Assembly (NCBI RefSeq): GCF_042100115.1
Contig: NC_091272.1
Span: 1,612,001 to 1,676,000, forward strand
Source: Alternaria dauci
Lineage: Eukaryota > Ascomycota > Dothideomycetes > Pleosporales > Pleosporaceae
Length of the DNA stretch: 64,000 bases
Direction of reading: 5' to 3'
How positions within the stretch are numbered: position 1 is the stretch's first letter; each line of letters opens with the position of its first letter. Shown here piece by piece: positions 25,680-35,658 of the stretch. Made by a program: the position numbers and the translations under genes. The notes under the pieces are model-generated. The model ran no database searches. It had not been told where the DNA came from and saw only the letters and a list, made by a program, of their open reading frames with translations.

Positions 25680-27171
25680 ATGGCTTCTACCAATGTTACT
25701 TACAGTAATTACCAGACCGCTCGTCAGCGCTTATCTGCAGGCCGTACCAGTCGTCGATCCCAAGCTTCACCTTACCCGTTCACCATACTTACAACACCAC
25801 CACGGCCAGCGACACCACGACCAGCGCCGCCAATTCTATCGCATGACCCGCCCATTGGTGAACTTTTTGCTGCTTTGCTATTCGATCGTCAGAGGGCCCA
25901 CCAAAGCAGATCAAAGCCTGCCATGGTGTCGAGGAAACCTAAAGTGAGTAGCAGGGCTGTCCTGTGAAGCATACACTAAGAATGCTGGATAGACCACAAC
26001 AAACATCCCAAAGAAGCGCGTTGTACCCGCACGTCCAGCATCTCAATCAGCAGCCAAGCGCCAAAAGACTGGAGCGAACAGCAAACCGAAGCTCGATCAT
26101 AAGGGAGACATGGGCAACCGCCTGACAACAACTGCTACAACAAAGCCTGACAAAGACACTGAGATTATCGTGATATCAGATAGCGAAGATGACGAATTCC
26201 ATCCTACGCGAAAGGACAATTTGAGTTCTAGCGACAAAGTGGAGACAAGAATTGATGCGCCGAAGATAAACATCCATGAGGACGACGATGTGAAGCCTAA
26301 TATTTCCTCCCTCACACCAAACCCGGAACCTGACCAGCACGCAATAAAACGAACCCCTCTTGTTGCTCTTGAACAAGCCGAAAAGCCAGAAGAACATGAG
26401 CAAGAAAAGGAGCAGCTCCGCAAAGAGCTTGATGAAATGAAGAGACTTTATGAGAAAGAAAAAGGTGACAATGACTTGATGCAAGTTCGGTCTAGCAGCG
26501 TTGCAAGACAGGCGACAGAAAGACTCCAAGAAGAACTTGAAACAGCAAGGAGCAATCTAAGGGCTGTCATAAAGGAGAAAGATCAGCAGCGTATCGAAGC
26601 TGACAGCGACAAAGCAAAGAATGATCAATTAGCAACAGAGTTGCAGGAAGAGAGACGTTTGACAGAGGAAGAGAGAAAAGAGCACGAACGTGCAATCGAT
26701 GATATCATAAAGGCCAAGGGACCAACCTCGGACGCCGCGAACGACTCCCTGGTTGCTGAAAACAGGCGACTTCAAGCGGAAAATGATGCCCTTCGAGCCG
26801 CAGCCGCAGCCACAGCCACACGACCATCACCTACACCACACTCCCCGTTCCTAACTGCTCCGCCCTCCATATTGACACCCCCATCATCCCAGCTACCACA
26901 ATCGTCTCGAAATCCCTCCATATTCGCCTCGCAAGCAATGTCTCCCGCCCGTTCATCCCCAACGCCGTGCGCGCCAGGTACTGCTACCCAAGAACGCAAG
27001 GAAGAGAATGTTCGAAAAGTCTACCTTAGGGTCAAGAACCAGTTTGATACTCTTCAATTCGCCGCTGGCAATCTGATAAAAAGCACAAGAGGAATGGAAT
27101 TGGACAATTTTGGGCAATTTGGAAAGCATCTGCGGCAGTTGAGAAAGGTCTTGGAGGACGATGCGAAGTGA
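25680..27171 (+). CDS. Unrecognised coiled-coil protein with NLS and possible SUMO-interacting motif
   Basis: Two exons, 25680-25943 and 25993-27171, 480 aa. The intron starts gtgagt and ends ctggatag, and joins MVSRKPK to TTTNIPKKRVVPARPA. The N-terminal third is basic and Pro/Ser-rich with PKKRVVP and AAKRQK, nuclear-localisation-like. EIIVISDSEDDE near residue 145 has the hydrophobic core plus acidic flank of a SUMO-interacting motif. A coiled coil of about 140 residues follows, then a Pro/Ser/Ala-rich linker and a conserved-looking helical end (VYLRVKNQFDTLQFAAGNLI). I do not recognise the family. The layout suggests a nuclear scaffold that reads SUMO, which is inference only. Confidence 0.7.
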
Positions 27172-27494
27172 GACGAGCGGGATGACAGCGGTATGAGAGA
27201 ACAAATAGGGCGAAAGCGTGAGCGCTCTGATAGCGGATGGTATCTTTATCTAGGGTGTTTTGATCATTGAGGTTATGCTCCGCAGCGTCAAGCACGTTTC
27301 TTTTCTGGGATGGGAAAAGTCAACTGCTTGGATGCGTGTAAGATTGGTGGCTTACGTATACGTCTTCTCATCACACGCCCTCTGACTGCACAGCGGAGAG
27401 ATAGCGTGGTCGATCTAGGAGCTCGAACGAATGAATCTGTATTCCTATATTGAGTAATGCCAACGCCTTACTGCAGAAGATGTGTAATGTGAGT
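27172..27494. other. Intergenic between converging genes
   Basis: 323 bp of 3' flanks. No feature was recognised. Confidence 0.5.
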
Positions 27495-28397
27495 TCAGAA
27501 GCCATAGTAGACAGTGACGTTAACGTTGTCGACAATGCACCGCCATCCTGGATACTGTTCAACAAGTTAGCTGTAACGTCAAAACGATATTCGCAGTCTT
27601 GACCATACCTTGGCCCTCGCCCACACCAACACCCGATCTCCCTGTCTCAACGCATCCAAGAAGCCTTCTCCACTACCCGCGCCTTCGTTCCCCTCATTCA
27701 CTTCACTCAAACCATACTCGTCCCAAGCAACATGGTACGCCTCTCCCAAAGACATGACGCGATTACCCTGCAAATACCACGCATAATCCCCCTCCCCATC
27801 CTGCGGTCCCTGCATCACACTCTCAGGCCTTTTAACAAGCGACCAGCCACGATCAACCATATTATTATGGTAATCTAGTGGACTGCCGAGCCAAGTATCG
27901 ACCAACCGCGGAGTAGGAAGCCGGCCATTAGTGTTGGTAGTATCTCGCAGGATCGATACTTCCAGCCATGAAGACGTCGAGAAAGTGCCTTGTGTATCTT
28001 CGCTCGTCCATCCCTGGTCTCTACTCGTCACTTCAAACGTAATGCGCTTGATCTTTGCTGTTTCGCCACCAAGACGGATGCTTTCCACGACAGGGGCAGA
28101 ATAGACATCGGCTTCTAGACACAATGCTGCTGCGGATGAGCCGTTGGCGCTAGCGCTGGCGTTGGCATGGACTTTGCGTCTGCTCTGAGAGAACTCAGCG
28201 ACAGGCCAGTATTGCGAGTGCTCTAGGATGCTGAGCACTAGTTCAGTGGGTAGCTTTAGTGTCTTGAGGAGGGCGCGCGCGCGACAGACGTCGGCGTAGG
28301 TTGGTGTGAAAGGACCAGCTGGCTCAGCTGGCTCAGGTGTGCCCAACAGCCAGTCCACTCTCGGGAGCAGTTGTCGGATGTTGCTTAAAAGACTCAT
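27495..28397 (-). CDS. Conserved fungal protein, F-box-like segment and beta-sandwich-like core
   Basis: Two exons on the minus strand (27609-28397, 27495-27554), 282 aa. The second exon is only 60 nt and restores WARAKYPGWRCIVDNVNV; without splicing the frame ends in an unrelated short tail, so splicing is well supported. LPTELVLSILEHSQYWP near residue 50 resembles the first helices of an F-box-like motif. Next come GWTSEDTQGTFSTSSWLEVS and a C-terminal GDRVLVWARAKYPGW pattern, typical of a widespread ascomycete family of unknown role that looks beta-rich. No signal peptide or membrane segment is seen. Function is unknown; an E3-adaptor role would be speculation. Confidence 0.8.
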
Positions 28398-28674
28398 GGT
28401 TTGGAAGAAGTCACAGTTGTTGTTATCAGTGTGGTCATGAGAAGGTGATGATACGTCCAGAAGTGTGCAGCTGCGCGCGGTTGGAGGAGTCGCGTTGCGC
28501 TAGCAGGGGTCGCCGATGAAGGCAAGAGGTGGCGAGAGTGTATCAGTTTAGGCTGCATACGAATAAGCTTGTTCCAATCAAGGTCACAAAATCCTGTCTT
28601 GAGCATGTAGGCACACTTCTACATTGCCATTTTGACAAGGGGAGGTTCAAGCATGGAAAACATAATGTTCTACC

Positions 28675-31600
28675 TCAAAATCCAAACTTGCTCTTCACAG
28701 CGCCCATGACGAGCCCCCTCTTCTGCTTACCAACAAACTTGTTGACGTCGTTTGCCCAACCGGCACTGTTCTGCGAAAGATTATCCATGCTGTCTCCAAC
28801 AATGTTAAGTTTCTCCGTGCGCTCATTGAGCTGACGACTCGCCCAGGCACCCCAGCCCTCTTGAGTTGGGGTCGCCGGTTGAGTGGGGTAGGACTGGTAC
28901 CCTGCGGCAGAAGAACTGGCAGCAGACGGGTTGGCGCGACGGCGTTCTTGCTCAGCCTCTGCCCGTTGTTGGGCCATTTGACGACTTGACAAGGGGCGAT
29001 CGGGACCCCCGACTAGGGCGTGTTAGTCGATAGGTGAAAGTGATTGGCGAGATGACTTACTGAGTAGATCCATATCGGCCGGTGTGACGTACTGCGTGCC
29101 GGAGATCCATTGGATGTTGCTGATAGTCGGTCGTGGCGGAATCAAGAGCTCTGGGTTGAGCAGAACATCCTTGGCGCGTTCACTAGAAAATATCAGCACA
29201 AGTATCGTTAGTTAGCAGAAGCCTTGACTCACTACTGAAGTCCTGTTCCGAACACGTTGAGTAGAGCCAGCTCTGCGGGCCCTTTCCAACCGAAGATGTC
29301 ACCCGTACTTGTGATGACTGCTTCGGAGAAGCGCCGGACGTCTAGCAGTTCACTGAGATTGACAGACACAATCTCCTTCAATGCAGGCAGTGAGAAAGCT
29401 CTCGCACACCCATCGCCATACAGACCAAGCAATGCATATCCTTTATCCTCGTATCTGACCACAGTCGCCGCATCGCACAGGAACTGATCGAAGGTCTTGT
29501 GCGCTCCCTTGCTGGTGGCAGGGCGGAATAACCTCGCTCCCGACGCTGTTGTGGTTAGGAGCACACCGCCAATCTTGGAACCATTTCGAAGTCCAGCAAC
29601 GGCAGACTGCGAAGCATAAGCTGGTCGACCAGTTTCAGCGTGCATGGGACAGATGCTGATGACTTTGTCGTCTAATGAGCACACGCCCACAGGTTTCACT
29701 GAGTATCTGCCGCTTGGTTCTGGCAGTAGCTTGAAGGTTGCAAGGTGACCGAGGTTGGTGCCGACATGAAGCAAGATGCTGGAGTAGTCTTCGTCTTCGA
29801 GCGTCATGACACTGAACTCGATACAGGTTGGCCACTCTGCTTTAGGAGTCGCCTGAGTCGAACTCCGTCGGAAGCTGCCGCGCTTGTCTGGTCTGATGAA
29901 TTCTTGTATCGACGCTCTGTAGATGACTGCCGGCCCTCGCAGATCGATCACGGCCAAACTGCCCCCTTCGAAGCCCGCAGCAACGAAGCCTACGTCAGAG
30001 TGTTTCAGGGCGGTGACTGGTCCATTGCCCTCGTCAAGCAATGTAAACGGCAAAAGTCCTTCTTTAAGCGCCGCTTCACTTCTTTCTGAGATGTCTGTGA
30101 GTGCTTGAGCTTTGTTTTCACCTGGTGGATACTCCTGCCCAGCATGACCGTTTACACCCCATCGGAATATGACTACTTCACCACTCTTCAATCCTACAGA
30201 CAGTTCAGAGGCCGCACCTGCAAATGAGGTCTGTGTGACGTGGACATTCTCTGGTCGGCCGACGGCTCGAGCGACGTCTACCTGTAGCAAGGCAGCGTTC
30301 TCGATCTCATCGGCATGACCTGCATCCCATAATCTAATAGTGCCATCTGCATGAGCTGTCTGGACGATGTTGCGGTTCTCGAATCGCTTGAGGGGATGTA
30401 TAGCTTCGGCACCACCGATAAGGAACTGTGGACCGTGTTGCCGCTTCTCGGTCATGCCGAGCCATCGCGTACGCTCTACTGGTGCCATATTCGCATAGTT
30501 GATGTACGGGTGTACAAGTGTCATGGAGAGGTGCAACTGGTTAGTGGGTGTGATGGGCATTCCGCTGGGGAACGACAGAGTGATCAACTCTCCAGAAGCA
30601 AGTAGAGCGATAATCGCAATTGGATCGTGGCAGCCAGCATAGTGAGGGGAAGTACGTGGAATGAGGAACAGATCCACCACCTCGGTTCCGGGCGGGCATG
30701 GGAGTATTCTTTGCCGCTTAGGGCTCTCGAAGTGGTTGGATAGTACTTGCCAGGACGCGGTAGCATAGACAGGTGTCCGGCCCAACTCGAACAAAGTCAG
30801 ACTCTTGGCGGAGATGTTGGATGGCTGTCCACCCGCGACAAGTATAGCGGTATCATCTGGATCCTGATTTGCACACCAGGCGATCTTAAAGATGGGTGAC
30901 TTGAGCGCAAACGAACCGTCGATAGCACCTGGGCTAAAGCTCCCTTGGCCTGGCTTGTCCACGTTTGTATCCGTCAATGTCCTTGCCTGCACAATGCGGC
31001 CATCCTTGGAGTCCCATATGACGATACTGCCATCTTCGTGTCCGGTCAGAACAAAGGTGCCAGTGGGGTGCCAGACAGCCTGTGTCAACGGAGGCTCGCG
31101 CTCCATGTGGACGGAGGCGGGATCGGAGTCGCCTCCGGGAGCTCCTTTGGGAAGCAGGTAGTGGAAGTAGTGCAAGGCCTTGTTCTGCTTGAACGAGTAG
31201 ATGACGGCGCCCGAGTTGTATCCAATCAGGAGGGAGCCAATGTCTCGCGGGTGGAGCGATAGCGTGACGACAGAGACGAGGCGTGCGCGGGGAAACTTCT
31301 CTCGCCACAAGTTGGGTATCTTGAAGGGGGTCAGAGCCTCTCTGGCCAGGTCGTAGGCGTAGACATCGCCCTGCTGGGTGCCCAGAAGCGCATAGTCGAG
31401 GGTTGGGTCGCAGTGGAGGGCCGTGATTTTGGCGGGCGGAGAATGGGCATTGAGCAGCTTCTTGGTCTCGAGCGAAAAGACGGACAAGTCATTCTTCGAG
31501 TCTACGCACAAGAGCTTTTCGGCGCAGAACTGCAGGATCTTGACCGAGGCGCTGCGCGTGGGCAGCGGCAGGACAAGCTCGACTCGCTTCTGGCCAAAGA

Positions 31601-31855
31601 CGTAGATCTGGCCAGGGCCGAACTTGCTCTCGCTGGTGCCGACGGCTATGAGGGACTGGACGGGGTCGTATGCGACCTGCGTCACTTTGGAGTTGATGCC
31701 ATAGTTGCGGATCTTCACATGCTGTTAGCTGCGGGAAGGGCGGGGTGGGGGAGGCAGCGAGCGCGTACATGGTCGAGCACAAACAGATCAGGGCTCAGGC
31801 CTTGGGACAGGTCGTTGCTGACACCTGCCTGCTTTCCGCGCAAGAGGTGAGCCAT
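28675..31855 (-). CDS. SRO7: SRO7/lethal giant larvae WD-repeat exocytosis protein
   Basis: Four exons on the minus strand (31769-31855, 29233-31721, 29061-29182, 28675-29012), 1011 aa. The first exon encodes MAHLLRGKQAGVSNDL...SPDLFVLDH and joins the RNYGINSKVTQVAYDPVQSL block of the Lgl family. Repeated beta-propeller blades follow (TGHEDGSIVIWDSKDG; HADGTIRLWDAGHADE). The last exons give ISGTQYVTPADMDLL and a tail with ERTEKLNIVGDSMDNLSQNS, resembling the SNARE-like end of Sro7/tomosyn. Sro7 is an effector of the Rab Sec4 and binds the plasma-membrane SNARE Sec9 to promote exocytosis at growth sites. Roles are transferred from yeast. The three terminal introns are fixed by frame. Confidence 0.9.
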
Positions 31856-32317
31856 GGCCGGGAGTGGATTTCATTGATACCGTTGCACCCAAGGCCGGCG
31901 TTGAGGATTGCGATCTGCGACTTGACTGACGCCCAGCTGCTTTGCCGGCAAGAACGCGTTGCGCGACGTCATTTCGGCAACTCTAAGCGGAATGCAGGGT
32001 CCACGCCGCGCCACGCCACGTCACAGCCACAGCTAGCAGGCAGGTCATGCTTCACGTTTGATGGATGCTCGTGGCAGTTGGTCCAGTGAATTGAGATTAA
32101 CCTTGGTTACGATGAATATGCTGATATAGTCAATACAAGGCGCCTGCTGAACCCTGACACCGCGTCATCACCGCCAAGTACACTGACTACACCAACTAAA
32201 GGACATGCTGGCAATGATAATCCCTCCTCCGCTTATTGCCAGAGTTTCCGAAACGCCGCAAGTTCATCTATGGTATCCAGAACACCATGCGAATTCACAC
32301 TTACTCATCAAAGCATC
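31856..32317. other. Intergenic, SRO7 promoter
   Basis: 462 bp between the SRO7 start and the 3' end of the next minus-strand gene. It contains ccacgccgcgccacgccacgtcac, a short CCACG-rich array at about 32001-32024 that could bind a bHLH- or Zn-type factor. This is not established. Confidence 0.4.
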
Positions 32318-35058
32318 TTACGTCGACATGGACGCCCCGTTGGCGCCATACATTGGCCCGTTGGGAGGTTGCGGCGTCCCTGACCCTTGCCTGCTACTGC
32401 TAAAACTGTTCTGTGCCGCGAGCCGCGCCTGTGCCTGCTGGGCTTGTTGCCGCTCAAGCATCATTTGCTGCGGATTGCCGGGTACGCCATTGTAAGGGGC
32501 AGCGGCAGCAGGCGTCTGTGGAGCAGCATATTGCGATGCACCACCATAGTACGTGCTGCGCATTTGGCCTCCAGACACCGGCGTGCCGTATGTTGGCCGT
32601 GTACCATAAGCTGATGGCGTAGGTGGTGCGCCCTTCATGGGCGACACATTGCGTGGCGGCGGTGCTTGTGTGCCGTTGTACAGAGGCGCCGCGTTTTGTG
32701 AGCGGGGATAGAAATTGCCCTGATTCTGCTGTGCGGCATATCGATTCTGACCCTGTGCCGGTGTCGAGCTGTAGTACTGCGAGCCCGTTGCGCCACTGTA
32801 GCCACTTGGCTGTGCAGAGCGTTGCGGATAGTACTGCCCTGAAGGTGTGGTCCCATAACTTGGTCGCGGCGTCTGTTGACTGTACGATGGGGTTGCCGAA
32901 TACCCTGGTCGAGCATTAGGGGCATAGGATGTGCCGCCTGGTTGGAATGTCTGCGCGGCACCCGACGGCGAGCGTTGCAGATGCATCGAAGATGACCGAT
33001 GGAGCGGCTGCGGCTGCGTATATACTGGACGAGCGCCAGACTGAGGCACTGACTGTCCTGGACGGCTGTACTGGTGGCTAGCCGTGGGATAATGCGCATT
33101 GGTTCCAGAGCTTGTCCGAGCCAAAGTAGCTGGTGTCGCAGCAGTCATTCCTGGTGTCTTTGCCAGTTTAGACAACTGGTCCTCCTCCAAAACTCCCTTG
33201 TACTCTTTGGCATCGAACAGAATGGTTCGACTAATGTTCAGCTCGTCCATCTGGTCTCCGTTGAGCTTGGCGACAGCGTACGGCGGAAGCTGTGAGATCA
33301 ACAAGGTAAGCTGGGACTTGAGAATCTGATAGACATCAAACTCTTCGGACGAGGGTGTGGATGGGCTGCCGGCCAGAGTCGCGAGGGATGCGTTTTGTAC
33401 GACAGGTGTGCGCGGGTTGGTTGTGAGGGAGAGGTTTCGTATCCTTTGGTAAGATGCGAGTGTCTCCAAGAGCTCGGAAATCTCCTTGAGCACCTCGTCT
33501 GTATCCTTCTCCTCTTCCGTCTTCTCTTCCATGCCAGGCAATTCACCTCCCTCGATTGGTGTGAAATTCTCCACAGCCTCCTTGAACAGTTCGTCTTCGT
33601 CGGCTGTGCCATTCGTAAGGGCTCGCCTAGCCTCCTCGGGATCAAGCAGAGCAGGATCGATTGGGAACATGTCGTTGAAGCGCTTCTCGCCAACCTTCTG
33701 CCACCATACCATGTTCTTGGTCTCTTCCGGGATAATGGCGGAGCTGTCATCTCGGGTCGGAGCAAAGCTCGAGTAGGCACTGCGGAACAAGGCGTCTTCT
33801 TTGGCCTGTTGGACTGCAACCAGGATCGCCTCGGACGGTGGCTGCTGCGCTTCACCCATGCTCAACGCCCGCTGTCTGCTCTTTTGCTTTGCCGTGGGTG
33901 AGGTCTGGTCCTTGGGCATATCCACCCCGCCATATCCAAGCCAGAAGCCCGAAGACAGAGTTTGATGCGCGTACGATTGCGATGCCTTGCGACGGGGTTT
34001 GGGCGCTTCTTGGTGCGCAAAGGTGATGGTGCTGTTGCCCTTGCTCGTCGTTGGTCGAGCAGATTTGGGAGGGCTGATCTGAGGCAGGTGGGGAGGTGCG
34101 CGGAAGACCTCTCCAATAGTTGCAATCTTCTTCTTGCTGTCTGAATCCGAGAGAGGATATACTTCGGTGGTCGAGATGAGGTTGGGCAGGTTGGTCTCGC
34201 GCAGGGGCAGAGTCACCTTGACGGCGGTATCGAGCGTAGATATTCCATGGGCGGGCGGTATCTTCTGGGGCTGCTGCAAGCTGGAGAAGAGCTGCTTTGG
34301 GGGTGCGCTTCCGTACAGCGTAAGAACGGTCCTGCTCTGGGGCATGTCGGCATCCTGCTCCTCCTCCTTTATTGGCACAGGGGTGCCATCCTCTGTCGAG
34401 ACCTGGGCATCCGCATCGCCGTTGGCGTCCTCTGCTGGGCCATGCGCCTTGCGCGCATCTTCCCTAGCAACCAGGTTCTTCACGACGGTTTGGAAAGCAA
34501 GCACTCTGCCTTGAAGCGCAGTATCCTCGGGCGATGTTGGCGCGGTTGGCGAGTCGCTTGGGCCGTTGGATGCCAGGATTTCGGCGGCAGCGCTGTCGAC
34601 ATCCTTCTCCAATGCATGCAAAGATTCGTAGGAGCCGTCTTGGATCAAGTTGGCAATGGTCGCAGGGCCGTTGGGCGGGGTCAGCTTGGTGCGCTTCGAG
34701 TCGGCTTCTCCGGACGCGGATCGTGTTATCGACGAGGTGATGGGGTGTGACAGGATCGAGGGCTTTGTGTCGTAGCTGTTCAGTGTCAACATGCGAGCGT
34801 AGGTGGCCCGCCTCAGCCAAAACGCGTAGGCGCGGGACAGTGTTTGCATGCGTCATACCTCTTGAGGACGGCGAGTATATCGCCCAGGACCGCCTGGAGC
34901 GAGCGTGTGTTGGCGGCTGCGCTCTCTCCCTGCGCCGGCGTGGATGCGCCGTTGGCGGCAATGCCATGGGGCTTTGCGAGTTTGCGTTTTGCGGCAGAGG
35001 GCGAGTTGGGCGCGGGCGGCAGCGACGGCGGGCTGAGGGTGCCGTTTGCGGCGGCCAT
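32318..35058 (-). CDS. Unrecognised nuclear-type protein with prion-like Tyr/Gln/Pro tail
   Basis: Two exons on the minus strand (34859-35058, 32318-34775), 885 aa. The intron joins LQAVLGDILAVLK to SYDTKPSILSHPI. The N-terminal half has charged helices and KRTKLTPPN. A central block (GFWLGYGGVDMPKDQ; ILVAVQQAKEDALFRSAYSS; NMVWWQKVGEKRFNDMFPID) looks like a conserved folded region, followed by a helical segment with ISELLETLASYQRIRN. The last about 230 residues are low complexity, rich in Tyr, Gln, Pro, Gly, Ser and Thr (PSYGTTPSGQYYPQRSAQPS), close in composition to prion-like domains of transcription and RNA-binding proteins. I do not recognise the family. A chromatin or transcription co-regulator is a guess from composition. 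Confidence 0.75.
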
Positions 35059-35658
35059 GGTGACTTTGGGGGGTTGCTGTTGGCGATGCGCGAGTGATGC
35101 CGTGGGATGGAACGCGCTCAGGGCGGCCGCAGTCGTTCTTAGTCTGTCTCCTTCACAGCATTCCCTCGCCGCGATATATCCGGAGGCGCGACGGTGAAAT
35201 TGGCAGAAGCGCGTAATCGGACCCCAGACGGCTCCTGTTGACGCGCAAATATCTCTCCAGGGGCTGCGTCGTCGTGTTGGAAACTTGTCCACAGTTGACT
35301 TGGTTTGGTCAGAGTGCGTGCAGCGAGCGATGAATCCAACGCGAGGTGCCAAGACAAACCTTAGAGTGCCGCAGCGTGCCACGGGGAAACACGACCTCAC
35401 GAGTTGTGACGGTTGCCGTGCTTCCTTGGCTGCGTCGTCGACCTCGTTACTGTAGTCTGCTGTTCCACAACTGTGCTCGCTCTTCACAGTCTTATCCGCT
35501 GCCTGTGGTGGTGACCATGTCCAAGACGTGGTTTGCGACTGGAGCATACCTACTGCGCTAGTGACAATCGAGCATACGCTACCCACGATTTTCCTGCCGT
35601 CCTCGACAACCAGCCGCAATTGCCCCCCACACGCGTCTATCCACGTTGGTTGCGTCAG
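35059..35658. promoter_or_regulatory. Divergent upstream region
   Basis: 600 bp between divergent genes. Short frames occur but none is protein-like. No motif was recognised. Confidence 0.4.

Noticed and set aside
31413..31850. Plus-strand frame opposite the SRO7 5' part
   Set aside because: Shadow of the WD-repeat coding sequence.
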